A stretch of DNA of 43,999 nucleotides from assembly GCA_000733355.1 (NCBI GenBank), contig JNVV01000097.1:1-43999 (forward strand), read 5' to 3'. A program made the position numbers and the translations under genes. Positions 1-9,090 of this stretch are shown in pieces (positions within the stretch are counted from its first letter, which is position 1; each line of letters opens with the position of its first letter). The stretch is from Falciphora oryzae (Eukaryota; Ascomycota; Sordariomycetes; Magnaporthales; Magnaporthaceae). The notes below the pieces were generated by a model. That model had not been told where the DNA came from. It ran no database searches and saw only the letters and a list, made by a program, of their open reading frames with translations.

Positions 1-404
1 GCAAATAGGTGCGAGGCGGTCCGTTGGGAAGCCCCCTGCGCGACGATCAACATGAAGATCATCAGCTTATGGGCAGGCTCTTGGTACCGGGTGCCTTGAA
101 GTCCAGCGTTGGTGACAAGCCAATCTAGGAGGAAGCTAAACTTCTCCTTCGACAGGCGGAACAAGCTGTAAAAGCGAGTTTCGTTGCCTTCCAGGAGATC
201 GCGGGCGATACCGGCGGCATACGAATAGCCACCGGCATGAACGAGTGCCCTCGAGAGAGGGTGACGGCGGCGTTGGTCCAGCAGTAGGTTCATCTGGCGC
301 ACGCCCTCTTCCTCCCCGCAAAATTGCGCCAAATAAAGAATAAGGATAACAGTGACTATTATCGTCACCCTAACGTTATCGGGATTGGGGTCCATGGCGG
401 GCAT
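1..404 (-). CDS. PIF/Harbinger-type DDE transposase, N-terminal part (runs off left edge)
   Basis: The minus strand is open from about position 430 to the left edge, so the protein is cut by the window. Candidate starts are ATG at 404 or 395. The translation shows an LFRLSKEKFSFLLDWL stretch and a following HKLMIFMLIVAQGASQRTAS segment, typical of the helical N-terminal region before the DDE_Tnp_4 nuclease core in PIF/Harbinger transposases. The DDE catalytic residues would lie outside the window. A hydrophobic stretch just after the start is usual for fungal members. The element seems to have landed in the TPR end of the neighbouring NLR gene near 771-773. Family call is from remembered motif shape, not a search. 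Confidence 0.72.
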   Translation of the reverse strand, partial: MPAMDPNPDNVRVTIIVTVILILYLAQFCGEEEGVRQMNLLLDQRRRHPLSRALVHAGGYSYAAGIARDLLEGNETRFYSLFRLSKEKFSFLLDWLVTNAGLQGTRYQEPAHKLMIFMLIVAQGASQRTASHLF

Positions 405-724
405 ATTGGGAATAGCTTCCTTTTTGCTAATAGATTTGCAAAAACGGATACAGCAACGCGGCCACGGCGCCGCCGCCACGCCCATTTTCGTATCGTGATC
501 GAAGCAGTGCAAGAACAAGGGCCTGAGCCAATTTTGACTGTACCGCTAGTACAAATTAGGCTTAGATTTGGCCTGAAACGCCTCCTCGCAAGCTGGGTAC
601 TTCATCTAACCCCTGTCAGTCCTCTCTCATCGTGGCGGACACTGAAAACCTTGTTTAGGTGCGGGGTTCCAGCTAAAAACGGTTAGGCCTGTCGAGATAA
701 AATGAAATACCCCTGTCTCTTGGC

Positions 725-746
725 GTCCGCCACGGTGGTGGCGGAC
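725..746. repeat. Short perfect hairpin near the Harbinger end
   Basis: Nine-base arms GTCCGCCAC and GTGGCGGAC are separated by 4 bases. It lies in the putative terminal or subterminal region of the Harbinger element. Subterminal inverted repeats are common there; no function can be assigned from sequence alone. Confidence 0.7.
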
Positions 747-775
747 ACGACCGTGGCTGCCGATCACGGCCTAAG

Positions 776-1030
776 CACGTCACGCCGCAATGCCAGCACC
801 TCCACTTTTATTTTTTCTGCCTCGTCGTACCTCCCTAATTCGTGGTATGTCGCTGCGAGCTCCGCCATGCTCCGGATCGTATCGGGATGTTTGTTGCCAA
901 GCACGTCACGCCGCAATGCCAGCACCTCCACTTTTATTTTTTCTGCCTCGTCGTACCTCCCCAATTCGTCGTATGTCGCTGCGAGGTTCGCTATGCTCCG
1001 GATCGTATCGGGATGCTTGTCGCCGAGCAC
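776..1030 (-). repeat. Two near-identical TPR units (126 bp each)
   Basis: Two 42-residue kinesin-light-chain-type TPRs with the core GRYDEAEKIKVEVLALRRDVL are encoded by about 126-bp direct repeats (about 776-901 and 902-1027) that are almost identical in DNA. A more diverged unit precedes them. High identity between units is typical of fungal NLR repeat arrays that change by unequal exchange. The array is truncated on the left at the Harbinger junction. Confidence 0.85.
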
Positions 1031-3162
1031 TTTTCTCCGAAGTCCGTACGCTTTCTCATCAACTGGCTCCTTTTCTCTCCACCTTCCGCGATCGTATAAA
1101 TAGTCTGATATTCGACTTAATAACGTCGCTGCCTCTTCTTTTCCACACAACTCCGCCCACTCGCCCACTCGCTGTGCGTGCACAAGATATTTTTCTCCTT
1201 CCCCCCAAAGCTCCCGTCGCCTCTGCGGAAACAAGCCATCAACAACACGAAGTGCTGCTTTTGCAAAATATGCTTCGTCCCCCTTCGCGCCCAGGCCATA
1301 TCGAGCGGCCTCTTACACCAGCTTATGCATCTCATAAGCAGGACCCCAATCGGATGTGCGGAGACTTAGAAACGAGAATTGTCGAAAACGCGCGACCGCG
1401 TCGATAGCATCTTCGTCCTCACTGTCGCTCGATCGCCCATTTGCTCGCCGGATATCGCGGTATTTGGCCACCTTCTTCAGCATCTGCTCAGGAATATTCT
1501 GGTTGTCCAAAAAAGCCAGGACATTCAGAACATGGTATGCCAACTCGTTTTCCTGTCGGATGTGCTCGATGGAAATGCTCCACGTCTCCAGGATGCTGTT
1601 TGATACCGTAGGTCTCCGATGAACGTCGGGCTCTAATTCTCGGAAAAGCCTCCATCGTCTTTTGCCAATTTTCAGCTTCGACAGATATTCCTTGATCGGC
1701 GTCCGCGTCCGCCGCATGTATGCCGCAGCCTGCGAGATCGCGAGTGGGAGCCAGTCAAGCTCGGCAAGTAACGCTAAGGCGTCGTCCCGCTCGGTGTCGT
1801 TAATAGCTTTATTTCTCATCGTCTCGAGCAGCTTTTCCGCTTCGTCTGCCTCCATGCGCGCCACGTTGATCGTTCGGTGCGCAACAACAAGGCTGCCGGC
1901 GATCCCCTCGTCGCGACTGGTCCATAAAACCGTCCCGGTAGGGCCCAAGGGAAGGAACTCGCGCAGGTTTTTCGGTGTGTGGTCTGTCGTCGCCCCATGC
2001 GGCTGTCCGCCCAGCTGCCCACCCGGCTTTCTCCGGTCCACGCCGAACAATCCGAGGTTGTCGGCGTTATCGAGAACGAGCACCCAGGAAGGCTCGGTTT
2101 GGATACGGTCGCGCACCGCCGCCAGCAGCTCTTCGCCTTGTAGATTTGCCGGCACGCGCAACTTCTTCGCAATTGACTGGTAGTTTTGTGTGAACGTCGC
2201 CTCGTTGTCGGCGTGCACCCAAAAGACCGAGCAGGGCGCGCTGTGCCACCGGCGGTACGCGTATTCGAGCGCCATCTGCGTTTTCCTACTTGCTGGTCAG
2301 TCGTCGTCATCCTTATATACGGTTGCATTTTGCGACGGTTGGATTGCAGCCTTACCCGGATCCGCCCAGGCCCCATAGCGCGGCGGTCTGCGACTCGGCC
2401 CGCGACGGGAGCAGCCTTTCGAGCTCTGGGAGGATGCCGCCACGGTCCACATAGGCTTCGTTGCGCGGAAACGGTATGTTGTGGCACGGCGTGTGCTTGG
2501 TCTCGTTAACGGCAATCCGGATTCGGCTTTCAAGGCGTTAGCAATGAGGGCATTATGTTACAAATTGGACTACGGAGCTACTTACTCGAGCAGTTTGTTT
2601 AACTGCTCTGCAGTGTCTCCTTGGTTGCCAGTCCTGGCTGGCGTTTTGTTACCCTCCGCACCCTTTATAATGTGATTGAGGGCTGTCTCGGTCTCTTGTA
2701 TAACCCTGGATACAAGATCGCGGGTCATGGTTCCGTCTCCTTGTTGGATGCTTTGCATTTGAGAAGATGGCCTTAGCCTGTCCTCAAGAATTTGGTGAAT
2801 GGAGAACCCGAAGCCCGTTGCGTATCCGTGCATATGGTCTAGCACCATCTCGTCGTGCTTAGCGAGGGACCCATAAGCGCGTTTGTACAAGAAGGGATGG
2901 GCGAGCATGTTGAACAAGTGTCCGCCGAAGTTTGTGAGCTGCACTTCAAAAGTCACACCGCAATATGGCCCGGTTCGATGGCCGAGGCGATAGTTGAGGG
3001 TCTCGTAAGCGCCAAACTGGAATTTCTTCCATTTTTGGCCGACCTCGCGATCGGGTGAGAAGTAGGTGGGCTCGCCTTGCTTCAAGAAAGTCCGCTCGAT
3101 GAATTCCTTGGCCTTCGTGTGCTGATCTAGGAGTGTCAACACGATCCTCAGCCCGACGAGGT

Positions 3163-3303
3163 TGTAACACACAGTGGCGCGGGCCTTATACCACTGGGCC
3201 AATAGCACTCCAAAAAGGTCATCAATCCAAGCTCCTGCTTGGATCGCCCGTCTGCACAGCTTATCAAGGAGGGTAGTGCACATCACCCACACGGGCTGTT
3301 ACA
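3163..3303 (+). mobile_element. 141-bp TG...CA element, copy A, with 5-bp TSD, inside the NLR
   Basis: The element begins TGTAACACACAG and ends GGGCTGTTACA, so the ends are 7-bp inverted repeats of LTR type (TG...CA). It is flanked by a perfect direct repeat GAGGT (3158-3162 and 3304-3308). Removing the element and one GAGGT restores the reading frame of the RelA/SpoT-like region across HDLVGL. Copy B at 42676-42816 differs by one base; copy C at 41657-41791 is older and inverted. The size fits a tiny solo LTR or a TRIM/SMART-like element. Confidence 0.9.
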
Positions 3304-3831
3304 GAGGTCGTGTATGTGACTCAGTGCCTCGTCGAGGCTTTCGAATCGCTTCCCCTCCTTCTTAAAGTGATGATCGTCACGTCGCTGAAGGGACTTTTCG
3401 ATAGATTCCACCTTTTTGATTCGCGCGAAAAGGGTTGCATGGATGCCTTCATCCACGAAACCTTTCTCCAACAGCTCTTTCAGCTCCTCCATCATCCTTT
3501 TGTAGTCATCTTCAACAGCGGGCCAGACGTTGTTAACAAACGTCTCTCTCAGAAGCTTGCTCCGCTCCTCGGGGTCGCGCACTTTTGGCACCCGCTGGCT
3601 CTTGATCAAGCCGTCGATTTTGGCCCGGAGTTGCCCCGTTGTCGCCGGCGGCTGAGACGAGCTACACGCGGTTTCGGTGGGCGCGTAAGTGCCGGGGGGA
3701 AGTCGCTCGCCTCCTTGGGCAGTGGCTTGAGATGAGCTGCCCGCGGTCGGTGAGGGGGTACGTCGACCAAAAAAAAAACGCGGACAACCCCGTGCGGAAC
3801 CCGCGGTGCGCTATGGCCCGTGTTATTTTTT

Positions 3832-4341
3832 GAGGCTTTATCCGGGCACTCCCCTATTTTGCAATTGGCACTCAGTTTACTCCACTTTTGGCCTGTGCAC
3901 CACCCGTGCGGCCCGGTTTCGCTGCTTACCATTTTTGCCCCGCAGTTAAAATTTGATGCCATTGGCCGCGCATTCGTGACAAAGCCACTAAGTCCTAGGC
4001 ATTCAGCCACGGGATCCCCCCCAATTGACAGCCCCAACCTGCCCAAAAGTGCACGCAAAAAGTTGCACGCAAAGAGCTGCACGCGCAGAGGTGCACGTGG
4101 AGAGGTGCACGTGGAGAGGTGCACGCAGAAAGGTGCACGCAGAAAGGTGTATGCAGAAAGGGGCAAAGGCGCTTTGCAACTTCCTAAAAAAAAATTTACC
4201 TTCACACCTGTGCACCTTCGCACCTTTGCACTGCTGCCCATGTGCATTTGTGTGGGTGCGCCACAAAAAGTTGCATGGCGGCCGATATCGGGGCAGGGTG
4301 AGTGCCAATAGCAAAAAGGGGGAGTGCCCGGATAAAGCCTC
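3832..4341. mobile_element. hAT-like MITE, copy 1, with 8-bp TSD
   Basis: Terminal inverted repeats of about 45 bp start GAGGCTTTATCCGGGCACTC and end with the complement. Flanks are a perfect 8-bp direct repeat TATTTTTT (3824-3831 and 4342-4349), the length made by hAT transposases. There is no transposase ORF (510 bp). The interior holds a minisatellite of units such as GGTGCACGCAGAAA at about 4048-4160 and pyrimidine-rich GCACCTT units near 4205-4235. Copy 2 is at 7059-7543. Confidence 0.88.
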
Positions 4342-4445
4342 TATTTTTTGGCCGGCGTGGGGGGATTCGGTCCGAGGTGGCTTTTTCGGGTGTCCCCTCC
4401 GATCTCCCTGAGCTGGAGCTTGAGATTCAGATTCCATTTCCGCTT

Positions 4446-4709
4446 TTACTTTGCGTCCGTGTTCTGCGACCTCTGCTCGGCCACGGTGGTGCACGCCTGC
4501 GGGCCGCGCGACGTGCCCGAGGGGACGTAGTCGCGGCCCGTATAGATGCGGTGCGTGTCGGGGAGGGAAAAGAGCCTGTGGATTGAGGCGTAGCTGCTGT
4601 GATATCGATACGGCTGCTTAAGCTTGGCGGTTCTCGTCCGGTGATCGAAGCGATGTTTGAAGGACCAAGTTGGTAATAGGACCGGGCTAGGCTGCCTTGC
4701 GTGCAACAT
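4446..4709 (-). CDS. Unrecognised short ORF upstream of the NLR
   Basis: An 87-codon open frame ending just upstream of the presumed NLR start. Its C-terminal part (YRYHSSYASIHRLFSLPDTH, then TGRDYVPSGTSRGPQ) has the composition of real coding sequence rather than a shadow frame. I do not recognise the family. It could be the last exon of a gene whose earlier exons lie near 4750-4950, or a fragment. No signal peptide or membrane segment is seen. Confidence 0.25.
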   Translation of the reverse strand: MLHARQPSPVLLPTWSFKHRFDHRTRTAKLKQPYRYHSSYASIHRLFSLPDTHRIYTGRDYVPSGTSRGPQACTTVAEQRSQNTDAK

Positions 4710-5597
4710 GCACCAACAATTGAAATGCTACGGTGGTGGGAAGAGGAATTGCAATGAGCAAAGTCGAGCACAGGTTGGGAGGAGGGGATCATTCTCTCCG
4801 TTTCTTTTTTCGGGCGAAGGAGGGCCTTTGCCCAAACTGAATCTGCACTTTCCGTGGCTGGCTGGCTGTGCATGCAGGATTCGTTAGTTTGACGTGGCGC
4901 TGCGCACCTGATGTGGCCATGCCCAACTGATATTTGATGCCCGTTCCGGCCCGACTTCAAGGGCGGTTGGAAGGCAGCAAGCACACCGAAGCCGACTGGG
5001 AAAAAAGAAGGGCAAGGAGAAAAAAGAAGGGCAAGAAGGAGAAAAAAGAAGGGCAAGAAGGAGAAAAAAGAAGGGCAAGAAGGAGAAAAAAGAAGGGCAA
5101 GAAGGAGAAAAAAGAAGGGCAAGAAGGAGAAAAAAGAAGGGCAAGGAGAAAAAAGAAGACTACCCTACAACGGAGCCGAACAAACCCCTGCATCGGTGGC
5201 CTGGCCCGGTACGTTAGGCAGCCGTTCGTCGGCATTAGCAAACTTGTCCTCGTCGATTACCCCGCAGACGACAGGACACCTCCAACCCCGCAGGAAGCTG
5301 CAGAATCCGAGCTCTTTCAACTACTGGCCAGCCCAAACTCCTCTACAGCCGGCCACGGCCTCAAGTCCGTGTTATTCTCGAACACATCCAGCCCTAAACT
5401 CTGGTCCTCCTTGGCGAGATCCTCGACGTTGATGGTGTTTTGATAATGTTGATGGTGCCGGAGGAGGGGGGTTTTGCAAAGCAGTGGTGGGTTCGGCCGG
5501 CTGGCCAGCTTCACGATGCGGCTCTTGTTGGCACGCCGTTTGTCTGCATCACATATTTGCGGCTAGCTATGAGCATGGTATTGTTGGTAAATAGAAG
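4710..5597. other. No convincing gene; minisatellite plus a possible fragment
   Basis: Apart from the 22-bp minisatellite the stretch holds an open plus-strand tail (about 5160-5443) containing PFVGISKLVLVDYPADD and a Ser-rich end. It is fused in frame to the minisatellite and could be a gene fragment. I do not recognise it. Confidence 0.3.
5000..5158. repeat. 22-bp minisatellite, about 7 units
   Basis: Tandem units of GAAAAAAGAAGGGCAAGAAG plus 2 bases, the first and last shortened. All frames through it stay open and yield artefactual Lys/Glu-rich or Phe/Leu-rich ORFs, which are not annotated as genes. Confidence 0.9.
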
Positions 5598-5921
5598 GAG
5601 GGAGAGAGAGAGAGTATATTTAACGTCATTATATCGGGATCTACCAGTCCCTGCCTCCCAAGGGGCATATGACGCGCTAGCGCTACCTAAGCTTGACACT
5701 AGGCTACATGTTGCTATCAAGGCGGCTAACAGATTAAACCCGAAGGCACATGGAGGTCGGGCCGCATTCCGGCGCTCCTTGTCAGTGAGCGGGCGATCGG
5801 CGGTAGGGCGCATATATACGCCGGGGCGTTGTAAAGCGCTGCGGGTGGTAGTTGTGCGTTCGGCCGGCGAGTGTGCCAGAAAAGGGGTAGGGCCGGGTTT
5901 GGGCGGGGAGGTCCTCGGGAC
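5598..5921 (+). repeat. Interspersed repeat R, copy 1
   Basis: Shares long stretches with 35008-35325 (same strand) and, inverted, with 22812-23043. Common blocks are TATATTTAACGTC, GCTAGCGCTACCTAAGCTTA, TTAAACCCGAAGGCAC and GAGCGGGCGATCGGC. It starts in a GA microsatellite. Copies 1 and 2 both lie just upstream of a TGTAACA solo LTR, so it may be an internal or terminal part of a composite retroelement; alternatively the simple repeat could be the tail of a non-LTR element read on the minus strand. No intact ORF. Confidence 0.7.
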
Positions 5922-6091
5922 CCCCCCTGGGCCCAGCCGGGTGTGCGGGGGACTAACGAGCCTACTGTTAGTCCTGTTGGGATAAAGGAAAGGGAGGGGA
6001 TGTATAATAAGGAAAAGGTACAAAAGGAAAAGTTATGTACAGGCCCGTAGGCCCGTCGTTACCGTCCAGCGACGGTGTAATAGTTAGCAGC

Positions 6092-6569
6092 TGTAACAGA
6101 CCTCGGCTATACTATAGCAAGCTACAGCAGTGTCAGGCCTGAAAAGGGGGGGTTCTCTCAGGGAGATCTCAGAGGTCCAGCAGCTCAACAGTCGTATTCG
6201 TACAAGGCTCAACAAGTCTATGGTGATGGGTAGGTAGAAACAAAAACGATAGCTTGCCCTCTCGACCTCCTTCACAGGGGGTCCCTCGGGCCCTCCTTAT
6301 GCTCTGGCCCTCCGGCCGTCCTTCGGTTGTCATCGGCACGCTGCCTCCTCCGCGGCGTCCGTTCGGGGCCGGATGTGTTTCGCCCCTTTAAGGTTCCGGG
6401 CCGGCTGATCTGCGGGGACTGACCGACGCGCGTGTCGCAGAGTTAAACTCTTTTGATCCGCACATCCGTCAGGGCTTGCGCCCCTCCGGCTACCACCCGG
6501 AGCCCTCCCTTGAGGCCACCGGTGGCGTCCCCTAAGGCTGCTGGCCATGGTTCTGTGTGGGGTGTTACA
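6092..6569 (+). mobile_element. Solo LTR, copy L1 (478 bp)
   Basis: Begins TGTAACAGACCTC and ends GGGGTGTTACA, with TG...CA ends. Clearly related to L2 (35326-35815) and L3 (42211-42904, inverted), sharing blocks such as GAGATCTCAGAGGTCCAGCAG. No clean 5-bp target duplication is visible (GCAGC versus AACAG), so flanks have decayed or the copy arose by recombination. No internal gag-pol adjoins. Confidence 0.75.
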
Positions 6570-6605
6570 AACAGTACGCTTTTGTAAGGGGCTCGAGAGG
6601 GCTGG

Positions 6606-9090
6606 GTGCATTCTATGAATCACGGGCTGTGCCATACTCCACCTGGTCCAGTGTCGATGCCCCTCCACGACCTGGCTTCCACGGTCTGGCCCGCGACCCA
6701 GGAGAAATGCTCCGCCCGCAGCAGCGAATTGAAGCATTACGTTGGTACAGAGGTAAGTTTACGTAGTACTGTTCCAACCAAACAAGAGTACGATTTGTCC
6801 CTGATCATCACTCATTGCTGGAAGTACCTTTTGACGCTAAGATGGGTCGGCCCTAGAATCTCGCCACGGGGTCAGCCCTTGGTCAAACTCTTGACCGATG
6901 CGAAGATTGTGATCTACAATCCTACGCATCTCCCCAACGCCAGCCCGAGATACAGTATCCATTCCCTGGATAGTGATGGAGAACCAGGGGATGACCTGAG
7001 TGACTTGCCCAGATCTTACTGGCTTGCGAACATCAGCTGGCCGAATCATCTTTCCAAAGAGGCTTATTCCGGGCACTCCCCCTTTTTGCTATTGGCACTC
7101 ACTTTGCCCCATTTTTGGTCTGTGCACCGCCCGTGCAGTCCGGTTTCGCTGCTTACGAAATTTGGCCCGCGATCCAAATTTGATGCCATTGGTCGCGCAT
7201 TCGCAACAAAGCTACTAAAGCCCAGGCATTCAGCCACTAAATTCCCAATTGGCAGCCGGGCTGTGAAGAGGTGCACGCGGAATAGTGCACGCGGAATAGT
7301 GCACGCGGAAAAGTGCACGCGGAAGGGTGCACGAAGAAAGGTGCAAAGTGCACGCCGATTGACCTGCCTTGCTTAGGAATATTTGCGCCTTTGCACTTTT
7401 GCACCTTTGCACCTTCGCACCTTTGCCTGCACCGCTGCCCGTGTGCGCTTGTGTGGGTGCACCACAGAAAGTTGCATGGCGGCCGATATCGGGGTGGGGG
7501 TGAGTGCCAATAGCAAAAAAGGGGAGTGCCCGGAATAAGCCTCTTTCCAAAGGCAGGCTGGGCACCAGGCCCGCGGTGCGAAATTCCTGGTTTCGAGACC
7601 CGGTTTTCATCTTTTTTCTCACAGTTCGACGGTCCTGCATTCTCGGCGAGAAACGGAATGGCATGCCCGTCGTCATCAAGGCCTGGGCCTCCCTGAATCA
7701 GAGAAAGCAGAGGTTTCTGCTCAGCTTGATACTGGATGACCCTTTTCCCGGCGAGATGGGAGAGAATTGCAAGTGGGATGGTATCCAGGCCCAGAGGGCT
7801 TGGATGGAATTTCGAGGAATCCGTGCCTTCGGCATAGACACCATCCTTCGAATTCTTCATCACGTCTGCACCGCCCCCAAGAAGATCAAGGCGAAGATGA
7901 ACGAGTTCGGGGCATTGGTTCAGGGAGGGCAGGAAACCTTTAGCGACAACAAAACCTACAGGTCTGCCGAACCCTGCTGAAGCCTATCTACAGCTGGTTT
8001 GAGGCTCCGGGCGCGATCGGCGACGAGGAGGCTCAGAAATATCCCGTGCTGTTTCAAGAACAGTACAAGTTTCTCGAGTGCCTGCCAGAGATGATATCGC
8101 AGGAGAAGTTGAGAGACGTCGCCGAAAAGGTGGCCGCTTTGCGGATTCGTTTCGATTTGACGTCGCCACCCGCCTTCGTCTCCAGGGCTAGGCTGGGGCC
8201 CTACTCCGCCTCGCTGACGCCGTCGAGATTCTTCTATCAGTCCCCGGCAGAGGCTGAGACTGATGAGACTCCCTGCCGCCCTTCGTACTGGCCCGCCCCC
8301 TTCGACTATTACTTCCTGTGCACGGCATTCGACATCTACTGTCTCAGGCCCAAGCTCGACGATACCATGTGGGTTCTCGAAGGTACCGACGGCAAATTGA
8401 AGGAGTGCATCTCCAGAATGCCTGCCAGAGAGGTCTTTTATGCCAAGGGAAGTCGGGACGACTACTTCGACCTCGTGCCCACGAAGAAGAAGGGCAAGGC
8501 ATACACCCCTCCCGACGTGGTCCGAGAGGAAAAGGTGCATTGGGGCCTGTGGAAGATGAGAAAGGAGACTTTGGCGACGACCCATCCCGAGATCTTGGAC
8601 AACATGGAGAAGTCTCTCGGAATCCTCAGGTACCAGACCTGGGAGGAGTGGAGAAACCGGTTCTCCCAGCAGCACCCCGAGAAGTCTGACGGAGAAGAGT
8701 GCTGGCATGTGGAGGGCTCGGGGAATCGGAAGAGGAAGCCCAAGAATGAGGAGAGGACGAAATGGCAGAAGAGGGCCAAACGACAGGACAACGACAAGCC
8801 CAAGAGTGCCCAAAAGCTCCCTATCACCGCCACCGAAGAGGAGGAAGAGAGCGTGAGGCATCTCATCGGAGTCGAGCTGGGTGAATTCGACCCGGTCCTC
8901 GTTATGCTGAATGTGGATCCCGACATGGACATTAATGAGCCCAGCTCGGGAGCTCTGCTCGGCTGGGCCCTTGGCAAGTTCGTAAAATACCAGAGGCCAG
9001 TGTCAGCTGGGCACCAAAGACTCGATCGAACTGTACCAAGACTTGTGGGAAGAGTACGGCGACCCAGAATGGGATCGCTACTACCTCTGA
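6606..9090 (+). pseudogene. Unrecognised protein gene, broken by a hAT-like MITE and frameshifts
   Basis: Good coding composition runs from about 6800 to 9090. The frame through 7058 (ending WLANISWPNHLSK) resumes in the same frame after the MITE at 7544 (GRLGTRPAVRNSW), so the MITE interrupts an exon. Frame then shifts near 7975 (stop TGA at 7978-7980; coding resumes with LLKPIYSWFEAPG) and again near 8990 (true end appears to be QLGTKDSIELYQDLW ... stop at 9090). The C-terminal third is Lys/Arg-rich (about 8725-8810; nuclear-signal-like) followed by an acidic run. A possible intron lies near 6753-6830. I do not recognise the family; the start is uncertain. An alternative is that one shift is a missed short intron, but no canonical donor/acceptor pair fits. 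Confidence 0.55.
7059..7543. mobile_element. hAT-like MITE, copy 2, with 8-bp TSD, inside an exon
   Basis: Same terminal inverted repeats as copy 1 (starts GAGGCTTATTCCGGGCACTC). Flanked by a perfect 8-bp direct repeat TTTCCAAA (7051-7058 and 7544-7551). Length 485 bp against 510 bp in copy 1; much of the difference is in the GTGCACGCGGAA minisatellite at about 7270-7345. No ORF of its own. Confidence 0.88.

Larger units (their letters stand above)
1..773 (-). mobile_element. Right part of a PIF/Harbinger element inserted in an NLR gene
   Basis: Homology between the two TPR units of the adjacent NLR stops abruptly at a TAA at 771-773. A 3-bp TAA/TTA duplication is the usual target of PIF/Harbinger elements, and transposase sequence begins about 370 bp further left on the minus strand. 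The terminal region carries a hairpin at 725-746. The other terminus lies outside the window, so the target-site duplication cannot be confirmed. Confidence 0.5.
774..4437 (-). pseudogene. Broken fungal NLR: RelA/SpoT-like domain - NB-ARC - TPR
   Basis: Order on the minus strand: Ser/Pro-rich N-terminus (ATG 4437 likely); RelA/SpoT-like nucleotidyltransferase region about 3500-2800; linker; NB-ARC (2526-1400); TPRs (1230-776). RelA/SpoT hallmarks are the basic helix ARIKKVESIEKSLQRR, the DLVGLRIVL strand, GAYETLNY in place of GYxSLHT, the EVQ glutamate (FEVQLTN), and AHPFLYK. NB-ARC shows GGSGKTQ (Walker A), WVLVLDNAD (Walker B), VLWTSRD and WLPLAIS. Two GT-AG introns keep frame: 2585-2527 and 2355-2286; the second splits the P-loop. 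Lesions: a 141-bp element at 3163-3303 adds a stop and a frameshift; TAA replaces a CAA-like codon at 1315-1313; the TPR array is cut at about 773 by the Harbinger element; a hAT-like MITE lies in the 5' region (3832-4341). A frame change near the 10-base poly-T at 3769-3778 is unresolved (intron or indel). Domains are clear; activity is not expected. Confidence 0.85.

Noticed and set aside
2582..3292. A separate 236-codon gene starting with MWVMCTTLLDKLC
   Set aside because: Its first 43 codons are the 141-bp mobile element; the rest is the continuation of the NLR's RelA/SpoT-like region.
4884..5241. Phe/Leu-rich ORFs that look like membrane proteins
   Set aside because: They are translations of the 22-bp minisatellite on its complementary strand.
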